Shown piece after piece: positions 53,401-57,765 of a stretch of DNA of 64,000 nucleotides. Under the pieces are notes generated by a model. That model was given only the letters and a program-made list of their open reading frames with translations, was not told the origin of the DNA and did not search any database. The stretch is from Plakobranchus ocellatus (lineage: Eukaryota; Mollusca; Gastropoda; Plakobranchidae): contig BLXT01001415.1 in the NCBI GenBank assembly GCA_019648995.1, positions 657,223-721,222 on the forward strand, written 5' to 3'. Position 1 is the first letter of the stretch. Every line of letters starts with the position of its first letter. The translations under genes and the position numbers were made by a program.

Positions 53401-55046
53401 AAAAAAGAAAACCCAAATTTATTAAAACCAGTCCATAATTAATGCTCTCGCAAAAAACAGACAAAATTAAATCTCTAAATTTCATACCTCAAAGGGATTG
53501 TATTTTGCTTTTTTTCCAATTTGATATTGTAGAGAATATTCTTTTTAGAGAAATGAATGGACTAAATGTCAGTGTTGTCTCGTTTTCATTCTCACAGGCT
53601 TTTTGGTAATGTAAATCACTGATCTAGTAAGGTATCAAGACTAAGACTACATGACAGTTATTACTGTGAATAAGTTGGTTCTTACAGGCTTTTTCATAGG
53701 CTGAGTTCCTTTTTTATTGTAGTTTGCACAATTGCACCAGCCTGATTTATCCTCTGTAACAGTTAGCCTAAATTGCTGCCTCTTATAAAGTGGCAGCTCC
53801 ATTATACATAATAAATATATATATATCTAATCATCCTTATTTTGACACAGAGATTAAAGGCTGTAATTTACTTTGAGAATACTTCTTACTGAGACATTTC
53901 CTCTATTTTTGTTCATTTTTCTCATCTTCTCTTCTTTATACCTTTCATTTCATCAACTCTCTCCTTCCTTCATTCTCTCATGGTCATCCTGTTGTGCATG
54001 TTGGACCAATGCACTGGCAGGCTAACTTTTAGTCCTAGCAACTGTCTGCCTTGTTAAAGGTTCTGCCCTTTCCCCCTTACTCTCACAGACAAGTAGGTCT
54101 AGGTGTTTGCAACACACTGCAGAGCAAACAACTATTATTGGGCACTAGGAGAATAAATGAGCTCTCTCTCTTTCTCTTTTAATTAGCATTAGCAATACCA
54201 AAACAGGAGCTTCACGGGAAAAAAAAAACAAAAAAAAAAAAACTTTCTGTCAAGTGAGATTCATGAATGCTGCTCATGTTCTGAGCTAAACTATTCTTCT
54301 AATAGGTCATGCGTTTTGTAGTTGATTATTAGAATTGTTTTCTGTAAAAAAAAGGTTTTTTTTAACATTTGTTTTTGGCAACTTTTTTTTAAGCAATGGG
54401 AAATCTGAATCTAAACATTTTATGAAACACAAACAGAAAATTAGGGACACCCTTTTTATAAATGAACAGGTGGTTGAGATGGTCAATCAAATTATTTATT
54501 GACAGTGACTGTCAGTGTATTTACCTCTTCTGGTTTACTTTTTGACCTTTTAGGTTTAAAAACAAGTAATTTGAAGTAAAACATTTAGATACTCTTTGGA
54601 TTTAATTGTTTTGGAATTTTAAATATTTTAGAATTTTAATGTCATTTCAAACTAATCATCTAAACTTAAAATTTAAATGATTAATTTGAAACAACATTAA
54701 AATTGACATACAAATAATTGTATTTAAGCAGTCATAAAATTCTTTTTCTCAGGAAATTCAAAGTGTGTTTGAAGCCTATGGCATCAGAGTGGATTACCGG
54801 CACCTCTCTCTACTAGCAGATTACATGACTTGTCGAGGCCAGTATGATGCTTTCAATCGGAAATGTATTGCATACAGTACTTCACCGTTGCAGAAGATGA
54901 CATTTGAGACCACGATGACATTTCTTCTCAATGCATGTTTATCAGGTGGAGTGGAGGCTATCAATTCTCCAAGTGCTAGTCTTGTTCTTGGCACACCTGT
55001 AGATGTTGGTACAGGTTGCTTTGACGTTCTTGATTCTTTTCATTGA
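4589..55046 (+). CDS. POLR1A: RNA polymerase I largest subunit, 34 coding exons
   Basis: Catalytic subunit A190/RPA1 of nucleolar RNA polymerase I, which transcribes the large rRNA precursor. Exons: see the separate entries; joined length is 5,262 bases including TGA, giving 1,753 residues against about 1,720 in human. Seen: zinc ligands C60, C63, C70 and H73, a second CxxC pair at C100/C103 and C196/C199, the metal A motif [10 protein letters not shown] at 608-617 (Asp 610, 612, 614), bridge-helix sequence around 985-1020, trigger-loop region beginning [20 protein letters not shown] at 1253, a Glu/Asp-rich spacer at about 1405-1539, and the conserved C-terminal block ending [12 protein letters not shown]. 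All junctions are GT-AG and in phase. The start aligns a few residues short of human before the shared YSAEE motif. Spans one 466-base gap inside intron 17, but exons 17 and 18 join without missing residues. Looks intact and functional. Confidence 0.96.
4743..5961 (+). other. intron 1, nothing recognised
   Basis: AT-rich with long T runs (near 5689-5704). A short phrase, aacttaaaatctatca, occurs twice (near 5170 and 5247). No transposon protein or RNA gene seen. Confidence 0.6.
5962..6089 (+). CDS. POLR1A: POLR1A coding exon 2
   Basis: Residues 52-94. Holds the clamp zinc site C-x2-C-x6-C-x2-H ([14 protein letters not shown], residues 60-73) followed by [16 protein letters not shown], typical of the largest polymerase subunits. 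Acceptor aacag, donor gtaagt. Confidence 0.95.
6796..6997 (+). CDS. POLR1A: POLR1A coding exon 3
   Basis: Residues 95-161, starting [13 protein letters not shown]100 and C103 are half of the second zinc site. The rest is a helical, poorly conserved clamp segment ending in VKDVLKG. Acceptor ctacag, donor gtgagt, phase 1. Confidence 0.93.
7981..8220. mobile_element. TTAA-flanked MITE in intron 3
   Basis: About 240 bases bounded by TTAA at both ends. The termini are inverted copies: TTAACTCTTAAACCG at the left and the complement of TTAACTCATAAACCG at the right, 14 of 15 matching. The interior has a hairpin GGACGCT-ccc-AGCGTCC and a related GGACGCT..AGCATCC. TTAA target sites are typical of the piggyBac superfamily; there is no coding capacity, so it would be non-autonomous. 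Confidence 0.65.
8305..8537 (+). repeat. tandem duplication covering the exon 4 acceptor
   Basis: Two adjacent copies of a 116-117 base unit, about 8305-8421 and 8422-8537. Each has the intron end (ttttcacag) plus the first 29 bases of exon 4. The copies differ at several intronic places but the exon part is identical. The real exon continues only from the second copy. Confidence 0.9.
8509..8710 (+). CDS. POLR1A: POLR1A coding exon 4
   Basis: Residues 162-228. C196/C199 (CCHC) supply the second CxxC of the clamp zinc site. The acceptor and first 29 exon bases are duplicated upstream; only the downstream acceptor keeps the frame. Donor gtatgt, phase 2. Confidence 0.9.
8711..10072 (+). other. 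intron 4, nothing recognised
   Basis: No mobile-element protein, terminal repeat or RNA gene identified. A patch at about 9370-9620 is less AT-rich than its surroundings but has no long open frame. Confidence 0.5.
10073..10298 (+). CDS. POLR1A: POLR1A coding exon 5
   Basis: Residues 229-304. An acidic, variable loop ([19 protein letters not shown]) leads into [13 protein letters not shown], matching the human LTPTSAREHL block. Acceptor attattag, donor gtaatg, phase 0. Confidence 0.92.
11222..11454 (+). mobile_element. 5'-truncated LINE with 10-bp target duplication, intron 5
   Basis: A perfect direct repeat TGTGACCCAT lies at 11222-11231 and 11445-11454. Between them is the last part of a non-LTR retrotransposon ORF, open to its stop: [20 protein letters not shown], then a conserved [17 protein letters not shown] end. 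The stop is followed at once by a short (TGA)n-type tail (gatgatgatgatg). This is the classic result of aborted target-primed reverse transcription. A tail of short repeats with almost no 3' UTR suggests an RTE-like clade. The intact frame and duplication suggest a fairly recent insertion. Confidence 0.88.
11776..11904 (+). CDS. POLR1A: POLR1A coding exon 6
   Basis: Residues 305-347, [15 protein letters not shown] through [15 protein letters not shown]. The final motif is the conserved FFLDxxxVPPxRxRP of A190. Acceptor ttcag, donor gtaagt, phase 0. Confidence 0.95.
11905..12992 (+). other. intron 6, nothing recognised
   Basis: AT-rich, with A and T runs near 12730 and 12800. No coding fragment or repeat structure seen. 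Confidence 0.55.
12993..13133 (+). CDS. POLR1A: POLR1A coding exon 7
   Basis: Residues 348-394, a helical segment ([17 protein letters not shown]) aligning with TVNLQAVMKDVVLIRKLL of human. Acceptor tttttaag, donor gttaga, phase 0. Confidence 0.88.
13134..14176 (+). other. intron 7, nothing recognised
   Basis: Open frames here are short and have no recognisable motif. T-rich stretch near 13766-13779 and 14014-14037. Confidence 0.55.
14177..14326 (+). CDS. POLR1A: POLR1A coding exon 8
   Basis: Residues 395-444, including [15 protein letters not shown] and DKCFGVKQ, matching the human WIRLQSHVNIVFDSE block. Acceptor cttcag, donor gtctgc (weak at +3), phase 0. Confidence 0.93.
14460..14995 (-). 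mobile_element. LINE endonuclease fragment in intron 8
   Basis: On the - strand, in shifting frames, there are pieces of the apurinic-type endonuclease domain of a non-LTR retrotransposon: [23 protein letters not shown] near the 5' end, then a [11 protein letters not shown] segment, a [15 protein letters not shown] segment and a final [10 protein letters not shown]-like piece. These follow the usual domain order (WDIxGLxE, FLVxK, YAPTS, GDFNAK). Several frame changes and stops show it is dead. Confidence 0.75.
16187..16407 (+). CDS. POLR1A: POLR1A coding exon 9
   Basis: Residues 445-517. [20 protein letters not shown] and [12 protein letters not shown] are the invariant switch/lid/rudder region of the clamp core, followed by [16 protein letters not shown]. 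Acceptor tgtcag, donor gtaggt, phase 2. Confidence 0.97.
16408..17816 (+). other. intron 9, with an unexplained 45-codon frame
   Basis: An ATG at 16803 opens [20 protein letters not shown] and runs to a TAA at 16939. It is preceded by AGATCTAG motifs and has no obvious splice donor, so it may be a mobile-element remnant. A short hairpin, gctctctttgcacagagagtgc, lies near 16651. Nothing else recognised. Confidence 0.4.
17817..17940 (+). CDS. POLR1A: POLR1A coding exon 10
   Basis: Residues 518-559, [14 protein letters not shown] then [14 protein letters not shown], matching human MTQREAVAKQLLTP. Acceptor tttatag, donor gtatgt, phase 0. Confidence 0.95.
18315..18774 (+). repeat. 230-bp tandem duplication covering the exon 11 acceptor
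   Basis: Two copies, 18315-18544 and 18545-18774, in constant register at an offset of 230 with about 11 differences. Each copy ends with the intron 3' end (attacaataacag) and the first 21 bases of exon 11. The exonic bases are identical in both; the differences are all intronic. Exon 11 proper continues only from the second copy. Confidence 0.93.
18754..18837 (+). CDS. POLR1A: POLR1A coding exon 11
   Basis: Residues 560-587, [20 protein letters not shown] followed by RPSIQAHR, the conserved active-site approach. Its acceptor and first 21 bases are also present 230 bases upstream in a tandem duplication. Donor gtaatt, phase 0. Confidence 0.96.
19060..19198 (+). CDS. POLR1A: POLR1A coding exon 12 (active site)
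   Basis: Residues 588-633. Contains the universal metal A motif [10 protein letters not shown] (19120-19149), with the three Asp residues that hold the catalytic magnesium, in the context [20 protein letters not shown]. Acceptor caaag, donor gtaatt, phase 1. Confidence 0.98.
19699..19813 (+). CDS. POLR1A: POLR1A coding exon 13
   Basis: Residues 634-671, [20 protein letters not shown] and then a RGRFFT motif; the block [10 protein letters not shown] is shared with all largest subunits. Acceptor caccag, donor gtaagc, phase 2. Confidence 0.96.
19814..21714 (+). other. intron 13, nothing recognised
   Basis: Contains long T runs around 20810-20860 and a few AGATCT words (about 21115, 21140, 21500). 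No coding fragment or terminal repeat seen. Confidence 0.5.
21715..21823 (+). CDS. POLR1A: POLR1A coding exon 14
   Basis: Residues 672-708, [14 protein letters not shown] to [16 protein letters not shown], matching LSPSILKPFPLWTGKQ of human (pore/funnel). Acceptor cttgcag, donor gttgta, phase 0. Confidence 0.95.
22005..22135 (+). mobile_element. LINE fragment in intron 14
   Basis: About 130 bases align with the LINE at 57.8-59.2 kb (its 58790-58915), including attccaaaa-atgaa and ggcaaa-agaaacataag. The translation of the larger copy there reads [20 protein letters not shown]. It is a short diverged piece of the same family. Confidence 0.75.
22930..23013 (+). CDS. POLR1A: POLR1A coding exon 15
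   Basis: Residues 709-736, [20 protein letters not shown] and SKAKIPEK, matching VVSTLLINIIP..LNLSGKAKI. Acceptor ctttcag, donor gtttgc, phase 0. Confidence 0.95.
23436..23615 (+). CDS. POLR1A: POLR1A coding exon 16
   Basis: Residues 737-796. [20 protein letters not shown] followed by [11 protein letters not shown] is the conserved funnel segment. Acceptor ttttatag, donor gtaatt, phase 0. Confidence 0.96.
24342..24458 (+). CDS. POLR1A: POLR1A coding exon 17
   Basis: Residues 797-835, [20 protein letters not shown] and then [13 protein letters not shown], aligned to GFTLGVEDILVKPK in human. Acceptor gttacag, donor gtgatt, phase 0. The intron after it contains an N gap. Confidence 0.95.
24624..25089. 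other. assembly gap (466 N) in intron 17
   Basis: Unknown bases preceded by a poly-G run and followed by a poly-T run. POLR1A exons 17 and 18 on either side join in phase without missing residues. Confidence 0.95.
25372..25586 (+). CDS. POLR1A: POLR1A coding exon 18
   Basis: Residues 836-906, a charged and weakly conserved funnel segment ([17 protein letters not shown] onward) whose length of about 71 residues matches the human counterpart, so no exon seems lost in the adjacent gap. Acceptor gattag, donor gttagt, phase 2. Confidence 0.9.
26287..26578 (+). repeat. four 73-bp tandem repeats in intron 18
   Basis: Copies start at 26287, 26360, 26433 and 26506, exactly 73 apart; copies 2-4 differ by about one base. 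Every copy ends in aattatttccag, a good 3' splice site sequence. The array ends 73 bases before the acceptor of exon 19. Confidence 0.95.
26652..26736 (+). CDS. POLR1A: POLR1A coding exon 19
   Basis: Residues 907-935, [20 protein letters not shown] followed by QAGAKGSP, matching FPENSLQMMVQSGAKGS. Acceptor aaaaag is weak and lies 73 bases after a 73-bp tandem repeat array. Donor gtaagg, phase 0. Confidence 0.95.
26737..29238 (+). other. intron 19, nothing recognised
   Basis: 2.5 kb of AT-rich sequence with A-runs; a small palindrome aggcctaggcct near 27931. No mobile-element protein or RNA gene seen. Confidence 0.5.
29239..29439 (+). CDS. POLR1A: POLR1A coding exon 20
   Basis: Residues 936-1002. 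[20 protein letters not shown], then [20 protein letters not shown] and CMAGRE, the segment leading into the bridge helix. Acceptor tcctag, donor gtttgt, phase 0. Confidence 0.97.
29742..29870 (+). CDS. POLR1A: POLR1A coding exon 21
   Basis: Residues 1003-1045. [20 protein letters not shown] is the bridge helix, followed by [11 protein letters not shown] and [10 protein letters not shown]. Acceptor attgcag, donor gtactg, phase 0. Confidence 0.97.
30369..30645. repeat. interleaved direct repeats beside a gap, intron 21
   Basis: Block A (about 30369-30416) recurs at about 30480-30530, and block B (about 30418-30472) recurs at about 30597-30645, the last running directly into NN and a poly-G run. 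The copies are almost identical. Confidence 0.8.
30646..31987 (+). other. rest of intron 21, with a 2-base gap and poly-G
   Basis: NN at 30646-30647 is followed by about 17 G. The remainder is somewhat more GC-rich than other introns but contains no frame or repeat I recognise. Confidence 0.5.
31988..32152 (+). CDS. POLR1A: POLR1A coding exon 22
   Basis: Residues 1046-1100. [18 protein letters not shown] matches FLYGEDGLDIPKTQFLQP; the rest is a divergent foot-domain segment with [16 protein letters not shown]. Acceptor ccctag, donor gtagga, phase 0. Confidence 0.92.
32371..32462. repeat. (CT)n microsatellite in intron 22
   Basis: Nearly pure CT dinucleotides with a TGTG interruption near 32380 and degenerate edges. 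The reverse strand gives a spurious Arg-Glu reading frame. Confidence 0.95.
33550..33761 (+). CDS. POLR1A: POLR1A coding exon 23
   Basis: Residues 1101-1170, Pol I foot region ([20 protein letters not shown] to [12 protein letters not shown]). Acceptor aaataag at 33549 was chosen because the nearby alternative (attag, 33554) would break the frame. Donor gtatat, phase 2. Confidence 0.85.
34304..34430 (+). CDS. POLR1A: POLR1A coding exon 24
   Basis: Residues 1171-1213, [20 protein letters not shown] then [19 protein letters not shown], aligned with the human ACPDPSLSVWRPD..VSETFETKVDDY block. Acceptor ccacag, donor gtatgc, phase 0. Confidence 0.9.
34595..34712 (+). mobile_element. tRNA-derived SINE, copy in intron 24
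   Basis: Aligns in the + direction with the copy at 41465-41586: ctggctcagtg (A box region), tgccctgagatctgca, ggacccttctg, gcggtttgagccc (B box), then cttggcctgg-gagggcc-taaagcc. More diverged than the other copy. Polymerase III internal promoter boxes mark a tRNA-related head. Confidence 0.75.
35871..35908. repeat. perfect 10-bp inverted repeat with 18-base loop
   Basis: ATGCAACCTG at 35871-35880 pairs with CAGGTTGCAT at 35899-35908. A looser similarity (ttgacca on both sides) extends the fold. Could be the core of a small foldback element. Confidence 0.6.
38609..38725 (+). CDS. POLR1A: POLR1A coding exon 25
   Basis: Residues 1214-1252, ending [14 protein letters not shown]. This joins the trigger-loop exon to give the universal [20 protein letters not shown]. 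Acceptor aaacag, donor gttggt, phase 0. The preceding intron, about 4.2 kb, is the longest in the gene. Confidence 0.95.
39349..40027. mobile_element. TTAA-flanked non-autonomous element in intron 25
   Basis: 679 bases bounded by TTAA, with terminal inverted repeats TTAACTCACTTGTGGC (left) and the complement of TTAACTCACTTACGGC (right), 14 of 16 matching. The right part (about 39830-40020) is more GC-rich than its surroundings. No coding frame. It shares the TTAA-CTC end with the elements at 7981 and 46257, suggesting the piggyBac superfamily. Confidence 0.65.
40617..40841 (+). CDS. POLR1A: POLR1A coding exon 26 (trigger loop)
   Basis: Residues 1253-1327. [20 protein letters not shown], then [17 protein letters not shown]: the trigger loop and adjoining helices, nearly identical to human. 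Acceptor ttctag, donor gtaaat, phase 0. Confidence 0.98.
41465..41586 (-). mobile_element. tRNA-derived SINE, copy in intron 26
   Basis: On the - strand the element starts GGGGGCGTCGGTGGCACAGT, giving a tRNA-like A box (TGGCACAGTGGTT) and, about 60 bases later, a perfect B box (GGGTTCGAGCCC). The rest (ccctgagatctgcagggac, ggcctgacggagggccc) matches the copy at 34595-34712. It is far richer in GC than its surroundings. Confidence 0.85.
41692..41850. repeat. interspersed repeat, copy 2 (also at 4409-4530)
   Basis: Shares an ordered series of words with the region just upstream of POLR1A exon 1, starting in a poly-T run and passing through aatttct-aagatgag and tttgtccaccc. No coding capacity; family unknown. 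Confidence 0.5.
42805..42863 (+). CDS. POLR1A: POLR1A coding exon 27
   Basis: Residues 1328-1346, a 59-base exon ([19 protein letters not shown]) in the variable jaw. Support is the flanking acceptor (tcttaag), donor (gtaagt) and phase, which bridges exons 26 and 28 exactly. Confidence 0.8.
43252..43419 (+). CDS. POLR1A: POLR1A coding exon 28
   Basis: Residues 1347-1402, [20 protein letters not shown] and a helical tail ending [11 protein letters not shown], aligned with QVYQLRFQFLPH of human. Acceptor ttcgcag, donor gtaaaa, phase 2. Confidence 0.9.
44260..44893 (+). mobile_element. mariner transposase remnant in intron 28
   Basis: Pieces in order: [19 protein letters not shown] (44390-44450; matches the first catalytic block, VTGDETWIHHYDPE in active mariners, with Asn in place of the first Asp), [22 protein letters not shown] (second-block strand, 44533 on), [17 protein letters not shown], and an uninterrupted end from 44657 with [20 protein letters not shown] carrying the third catalytic Asp. 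In-frame stops and the changed Asp show it is inactive. Terminal repeats were not located. Confidence 0.87.
45212..45450 (+). CDS. POLR1A: POLR1A coding exon 29
   Basis: Residues 1403-1482, a low-complexity acidic spacer ([28 protein letters not shown]). Such a Glu/Asp-rich insertion in the jaw is characteristic of Pol I. Acceptor tttcag, donor gtgata, phase 1. Confidence 0.88.
45911..46080 (+). CDS. POLR1A: POLR1A coding exon 30
   Basis: Residues 1483-1539, continuation of the acidic spacer ([19 protein letters not shown]) ending in [10 protein letters not shown]. Acceptor tctcag, donor gtatgt, phase 0. Followed by the intron that holds the piggyBac-like transposon. Confidence 0.88.
46257..49443 (+). 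mobile_element. piggyBac-like DNA transposon in intron 30
   Basis: About 3.2 kb bounded by TTAA on both sides with matching ends: TTAACTCTCTTTGGTTCC at left and the complement of TTAACTCTCCTTGGTTCC at right (17 of 18). Inside, on the + strand, are pieces of a PGBD-type transposase in the right order: [20 protein letters not shown] and [13 protein letters not shown] (47614-47883), a [19 protein letters not shown]-like piece (about 48118-48185), [12 protein letters not shown], then [18 protein letters not shown]-like sequence near 48415-48470 after a 19-base gap. Many stops, so inactive. AGATCTAG motifs are frequent in its 5' part. Confidence 0.87.
48366..48384. other. assembly gap (19 N) inside the piggyBac-like element
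   Basis: Unknown bases followed directly by a run of G. Confidence 0.95.
49651..49725 (+). CDS. POLR1A: POLR1A coding exon 31
   Basis: Residues 1540-1564, [25 protein letters not shown], matching the human [24 protein letters not shown] block. Acceptor cctacag, donor gtaagt, phase 0. Confidence 0.92.
50050..50475. repeat. diverged direct duplication in intron 31
   Basis: About 100 bases at 50050-50151 recur at about 50322-50420 (gccaatgtttat-aactgcacatgaa, tcttcctgcacacacaggtc). The phrase gagtgtctttttcgcca recurs after each copy (50240 and 50435), so the original unit was about 270 bases with a later deletion in the second copy. Confidence 0.8.
50822..50986 (+). CDS. POLR1A: POLR1A coding exon 32
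   Basis: Residues 1565-1619. [20 protein letters not shown] then [11 protein letters not shown], matching ATKGITRCL and LNTEGINLPEL. The acceptor catcccag (50821) keeps the frame; the upstream aacag does not. Donor gtactt, phase 0. Confidence 0.94.
51929..52039 (+). CDS. POLR1A: POLR1A coding exon 33
   Basis: Residues 1620-1656, [20 protein letters not shown] then EACNRVIIK, matching [29 protein letters not shown]. Acceptor gaaacag, donor gtaaag, phase 0. Confidence 0.95.
52040..54631 (+). other. intron 33, nothing recognised in most of it
   Basis: About 2.6 kb of AT-rich sequence, with short CT-rich runs near 53880-53980 and A-runs near 54221-54242. No coding fragment seen. The end of the intron contains a hairpin described separately. 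Confidence 0.5.
54632..54704. repeat. 28-bp inverted repeat just upstream of exon 34
   Basis: Arm 54632-54659 pairs with arm 54677-54704 at about 25 of 28 positions, separated by a 17-base loop. The second arm ends 48 bases before the exon 34 start, in the branch-point neighbourhood. Confidence 0.85.
54753..55046 (+). CDS. POLR1A: POLR1A coding exon 34 (terminal)
   Basis: Residues 1657-1753 and the stop [45 protein letters not shown]-like block and the end [12 protein letters not shown] correspond one for one to the human C-terminus. Acceptor tttctcag. Confidence 0.97.
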   Translation, partial: EIQSVFEAYGIRVDYRHLSLLADYMTCRGQYDAFNRKCIAYSTSPLQKMTFETTMTFLLNACLSGGVEAINSPSASLVLGTPVDVGTGCFDVLDSFH

Positions 55047-55229
55047 GTGTTATTTATTTGAAGATTTGATGAGTTGCTTGAACATTTGCATGAATGTGAG
55101 GGTCTGGAATATTGTACAATATAACAATTTTTTTTTAGAGGTTGAATTTCCACTGTCTGGGCTCGAGTTTCACTATGTATATAATTATGTAGGCCCATCT
55201 ATGTATATAATGTCAGTGTGAGTGTATAA

Positions 55230-55235
55230 AATAAA
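55230..55235 (+). promoter_or_regulatory. candidate poly(A) signal of POLR1A
   Basis: First AATAAA after the stop codon, about 185 bases into the 3' flank. A second AATAAA lies at 56665-56670. Which is used cannot be told from sequence alone. Confidence 0.45.
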
Positions 55236-56996
55236 ATGTGACATTAAACAAAGTCTGGCTGGTCACCATCATTGATCTAAGAGAAATTTATCATTAAGAC
55301 AAAATTTAATCAGCTCTAAAAGTAGATACTTTATAAAATAGATTTATAATGTATTTTATGAATCCATTCAGGATGTCTCTTTGGAAAAGGATGAGAGTAT
55401 TGAGAGGCAATAGTTTTTGCAGAGCACATTGTTATTATGCACCTGCACCTAACTTTCACACCTTGTGTATAGCATCTTTATTCCTCATAGAGAAGGAGGA
55501 AGGTGATGAGTCCTGAGATTCTTTTCTGTTTTATTAACAATCTTAACCTAAGATAATATCAATGTCATAACATGATTCGGCATCCTCAAATTCGAAGAAA
55601 TGAAAGAAAAAGTGTAGAAAAATGCATTGACCTTGAGGATGCCTTACAATTTTCATTTAAGATATTGAAAATTGGCATTATATTTTGCACCACATGTACT
55701 ATTAACATTTTTTTTATTTGTTCACGTTTTTTTTTTTTTTGTTTGTTTGTTTGTTTGTAATATTTAACTTTAGTTAGTAGGATAGAAAAGAGATAAAATT
55801 TTCATGAGTTAAGAAAATCAAAAATTTTGCTTTCTGGACAAGATTTTTAAAGAAAGCTTTGTTAATATTTATTATGTTTGGATTGTCACAAAAATCCATC
55901 CAGAAATATATGGAGATTTCCTCCTTTAGCATTTAAAAGAAAATTGATTAAATTGCATTTAAAAACTAAAAAAACTGAAAAGATTTAGGTCTTCTCTCTA
56001 CAAAAATGTCAGTTTTGGGTGGATAAACATAGCGCGTGATTGATCTTCTTTGGGATGTGTTGGCACAAATATTTGATGGGGTTTTTTTCTTCAGAATTTT
56101 ATAATCACAAAATTGATGTCCTCTAGAATGCGTTTATTCATAAAACAAAAACTAAAAGCCAGTGGCTTTTGTAATGGTTTGTCAGTGCAAGTGATTTTGA
56201 AGATTAATTTTTTAATCATGATCTCTCTTTTTATTGTTTTTATTTCTTTATTCTTTGCCAAAAGGGAGTATGCATTACTGAATATTTCAAATGTTAAATC
56301 CTTGTTAAGAATAAATTATACTTGAAAGTGATCATATCATGTTTTCTTTTTGCAAATTTTAAATCAGTTCTTTTTTGTGTGTGTATGTGTGTCTTCAGAG
56401 GATTTGTGGATGTTAAGAGTGATGAGATATTAACTGTAGAACTTAAATGCTACATCAGTAGCTCATCCCTGAAAGTTGTTAAAGGGGATTCATAAGGCAC
56501 CATGGTGCCTCCCTATCCCTGGTACATTCATGGCACCTATTGTCAGAGTTACCACCCACCATGAATATCTTGTGAATCTCTTGATTTTTATGTCTCATCC
56601 TATGCATTGTATACCATCATGATATACATCATCTTGCAAGTTTCATTGCTATATATGAAAGTTCAATAAATATTTTGGTACATGTGTGCCGAAATTCTAG
56701 ATTTTTTTTTTTACTTATCAAACAGATAAATCTTTTGCCCAGAATTATTTTGATCTGTGAGTAACCAATTGGGACTAATTTAGGACATGTCTTGCATAGG
56801 AATTTGAAAAATAACTGTGGTGTTACTGTTAATCAAAGCCAAATTCATTCTTAACCTGTTTTGCATCTCGCCCAAAATTACTTGAGGGTGAAATCCCCTG
56901 ACTTAGAGGTTTGACTGCTTTGATTCTCAATTTTGCAAATTTTGCCCCTTGAAATAAGATTGTCATTTTCATCCTTGCGAAAAAAAATTGATTATA
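55236..56996. other. 3' flank, nothing recognised
   Basis: AT-rich sequence after the POLR1A stop. Open frames are short and dominated by Phe/Ile/Lys. No RNA gene or element ends seen. Confidence 0.5.
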
Positions 56997-57693
56997 CAGT
57001 GGAACACGTTTAAACCGAAATTCTAGGGAGTATGATTTCTATTTTGGTTTAAGCATAGTGCATTAAATAAGTAAGATTAATAACAGAGAGTAATCAACTT
57101 CGGAAATATTAAGTTAATCAATCCCACCCATCGTCATATCACAATGTGAATGATCACGCCTATCCACGAATCTTTCTCTTTTTTTTTTATCCATTTCTCT
57201 ATCTTTTTCAGTTAAGAGGTTCTTGCGCCTGTTATCGATGTAGAATAATAAAGTTTTGCGGTGCTGAAGTCCTCCACAAAAGAGGTGGCTTTATTACAGG
57301 CTGTGATGCAACAGTGTTTGCTTAGCTTAGATGTTGACGGGACCTAGACATGTAGGGAGTGTCTGGCAAGGTCCCACTGTGTAACTGAGTAATGGAAGAG
57401 AAGGGATGGGCAGGTGTGTGCAGTAGACCTAGACCTAGCCAGACATTGGGACTGGCCATCTGTAGTGTGAACTACTGGTAACTAACAGTATTGGCTGTGA
57501 ATGGAGTAATGCGCAAAAGAAAGGGATGGGCAAGGACTGAAGGAGTGTAAAAAAAAAATTTAGTTTTTATTTCGCTAAGGCAGCCAACGCTTTTGATTTG
57601 CCGCATGTTTAATAAGATAGAATAAGAGGAAAAACGGAAACCTCTTCAATTTCTTTTTGGTTTAGCCATTTTCGGTTTAGGTGTGGGCTACTG
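56997..57693. mobile_element. pogo/Tigger-like MITE
   Basis: 697 bases flanked by TA dinucleotides. Ends are inverted: CAGTGGAACACGTTTAAACC at left against the complement of CAGTAGCCCACACCTAAACC at right, 18 of 24 matching over the full arm. The wtttaaaccgaaa and ttttggttta words recur inside. CAG...CTG ends and a TA target fit the pogo/Tigger branch of Tc1/mariner. No transposase frame, so non-autonomous. Confidence 0.7.
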
Positions 57694-57765
57694 TATGTAG
57701 TTTTTAGCATCAGTACTGAATCGTCTGGAAAAGAAGGAAAATACTAAACTGATGGTCAAAATATC

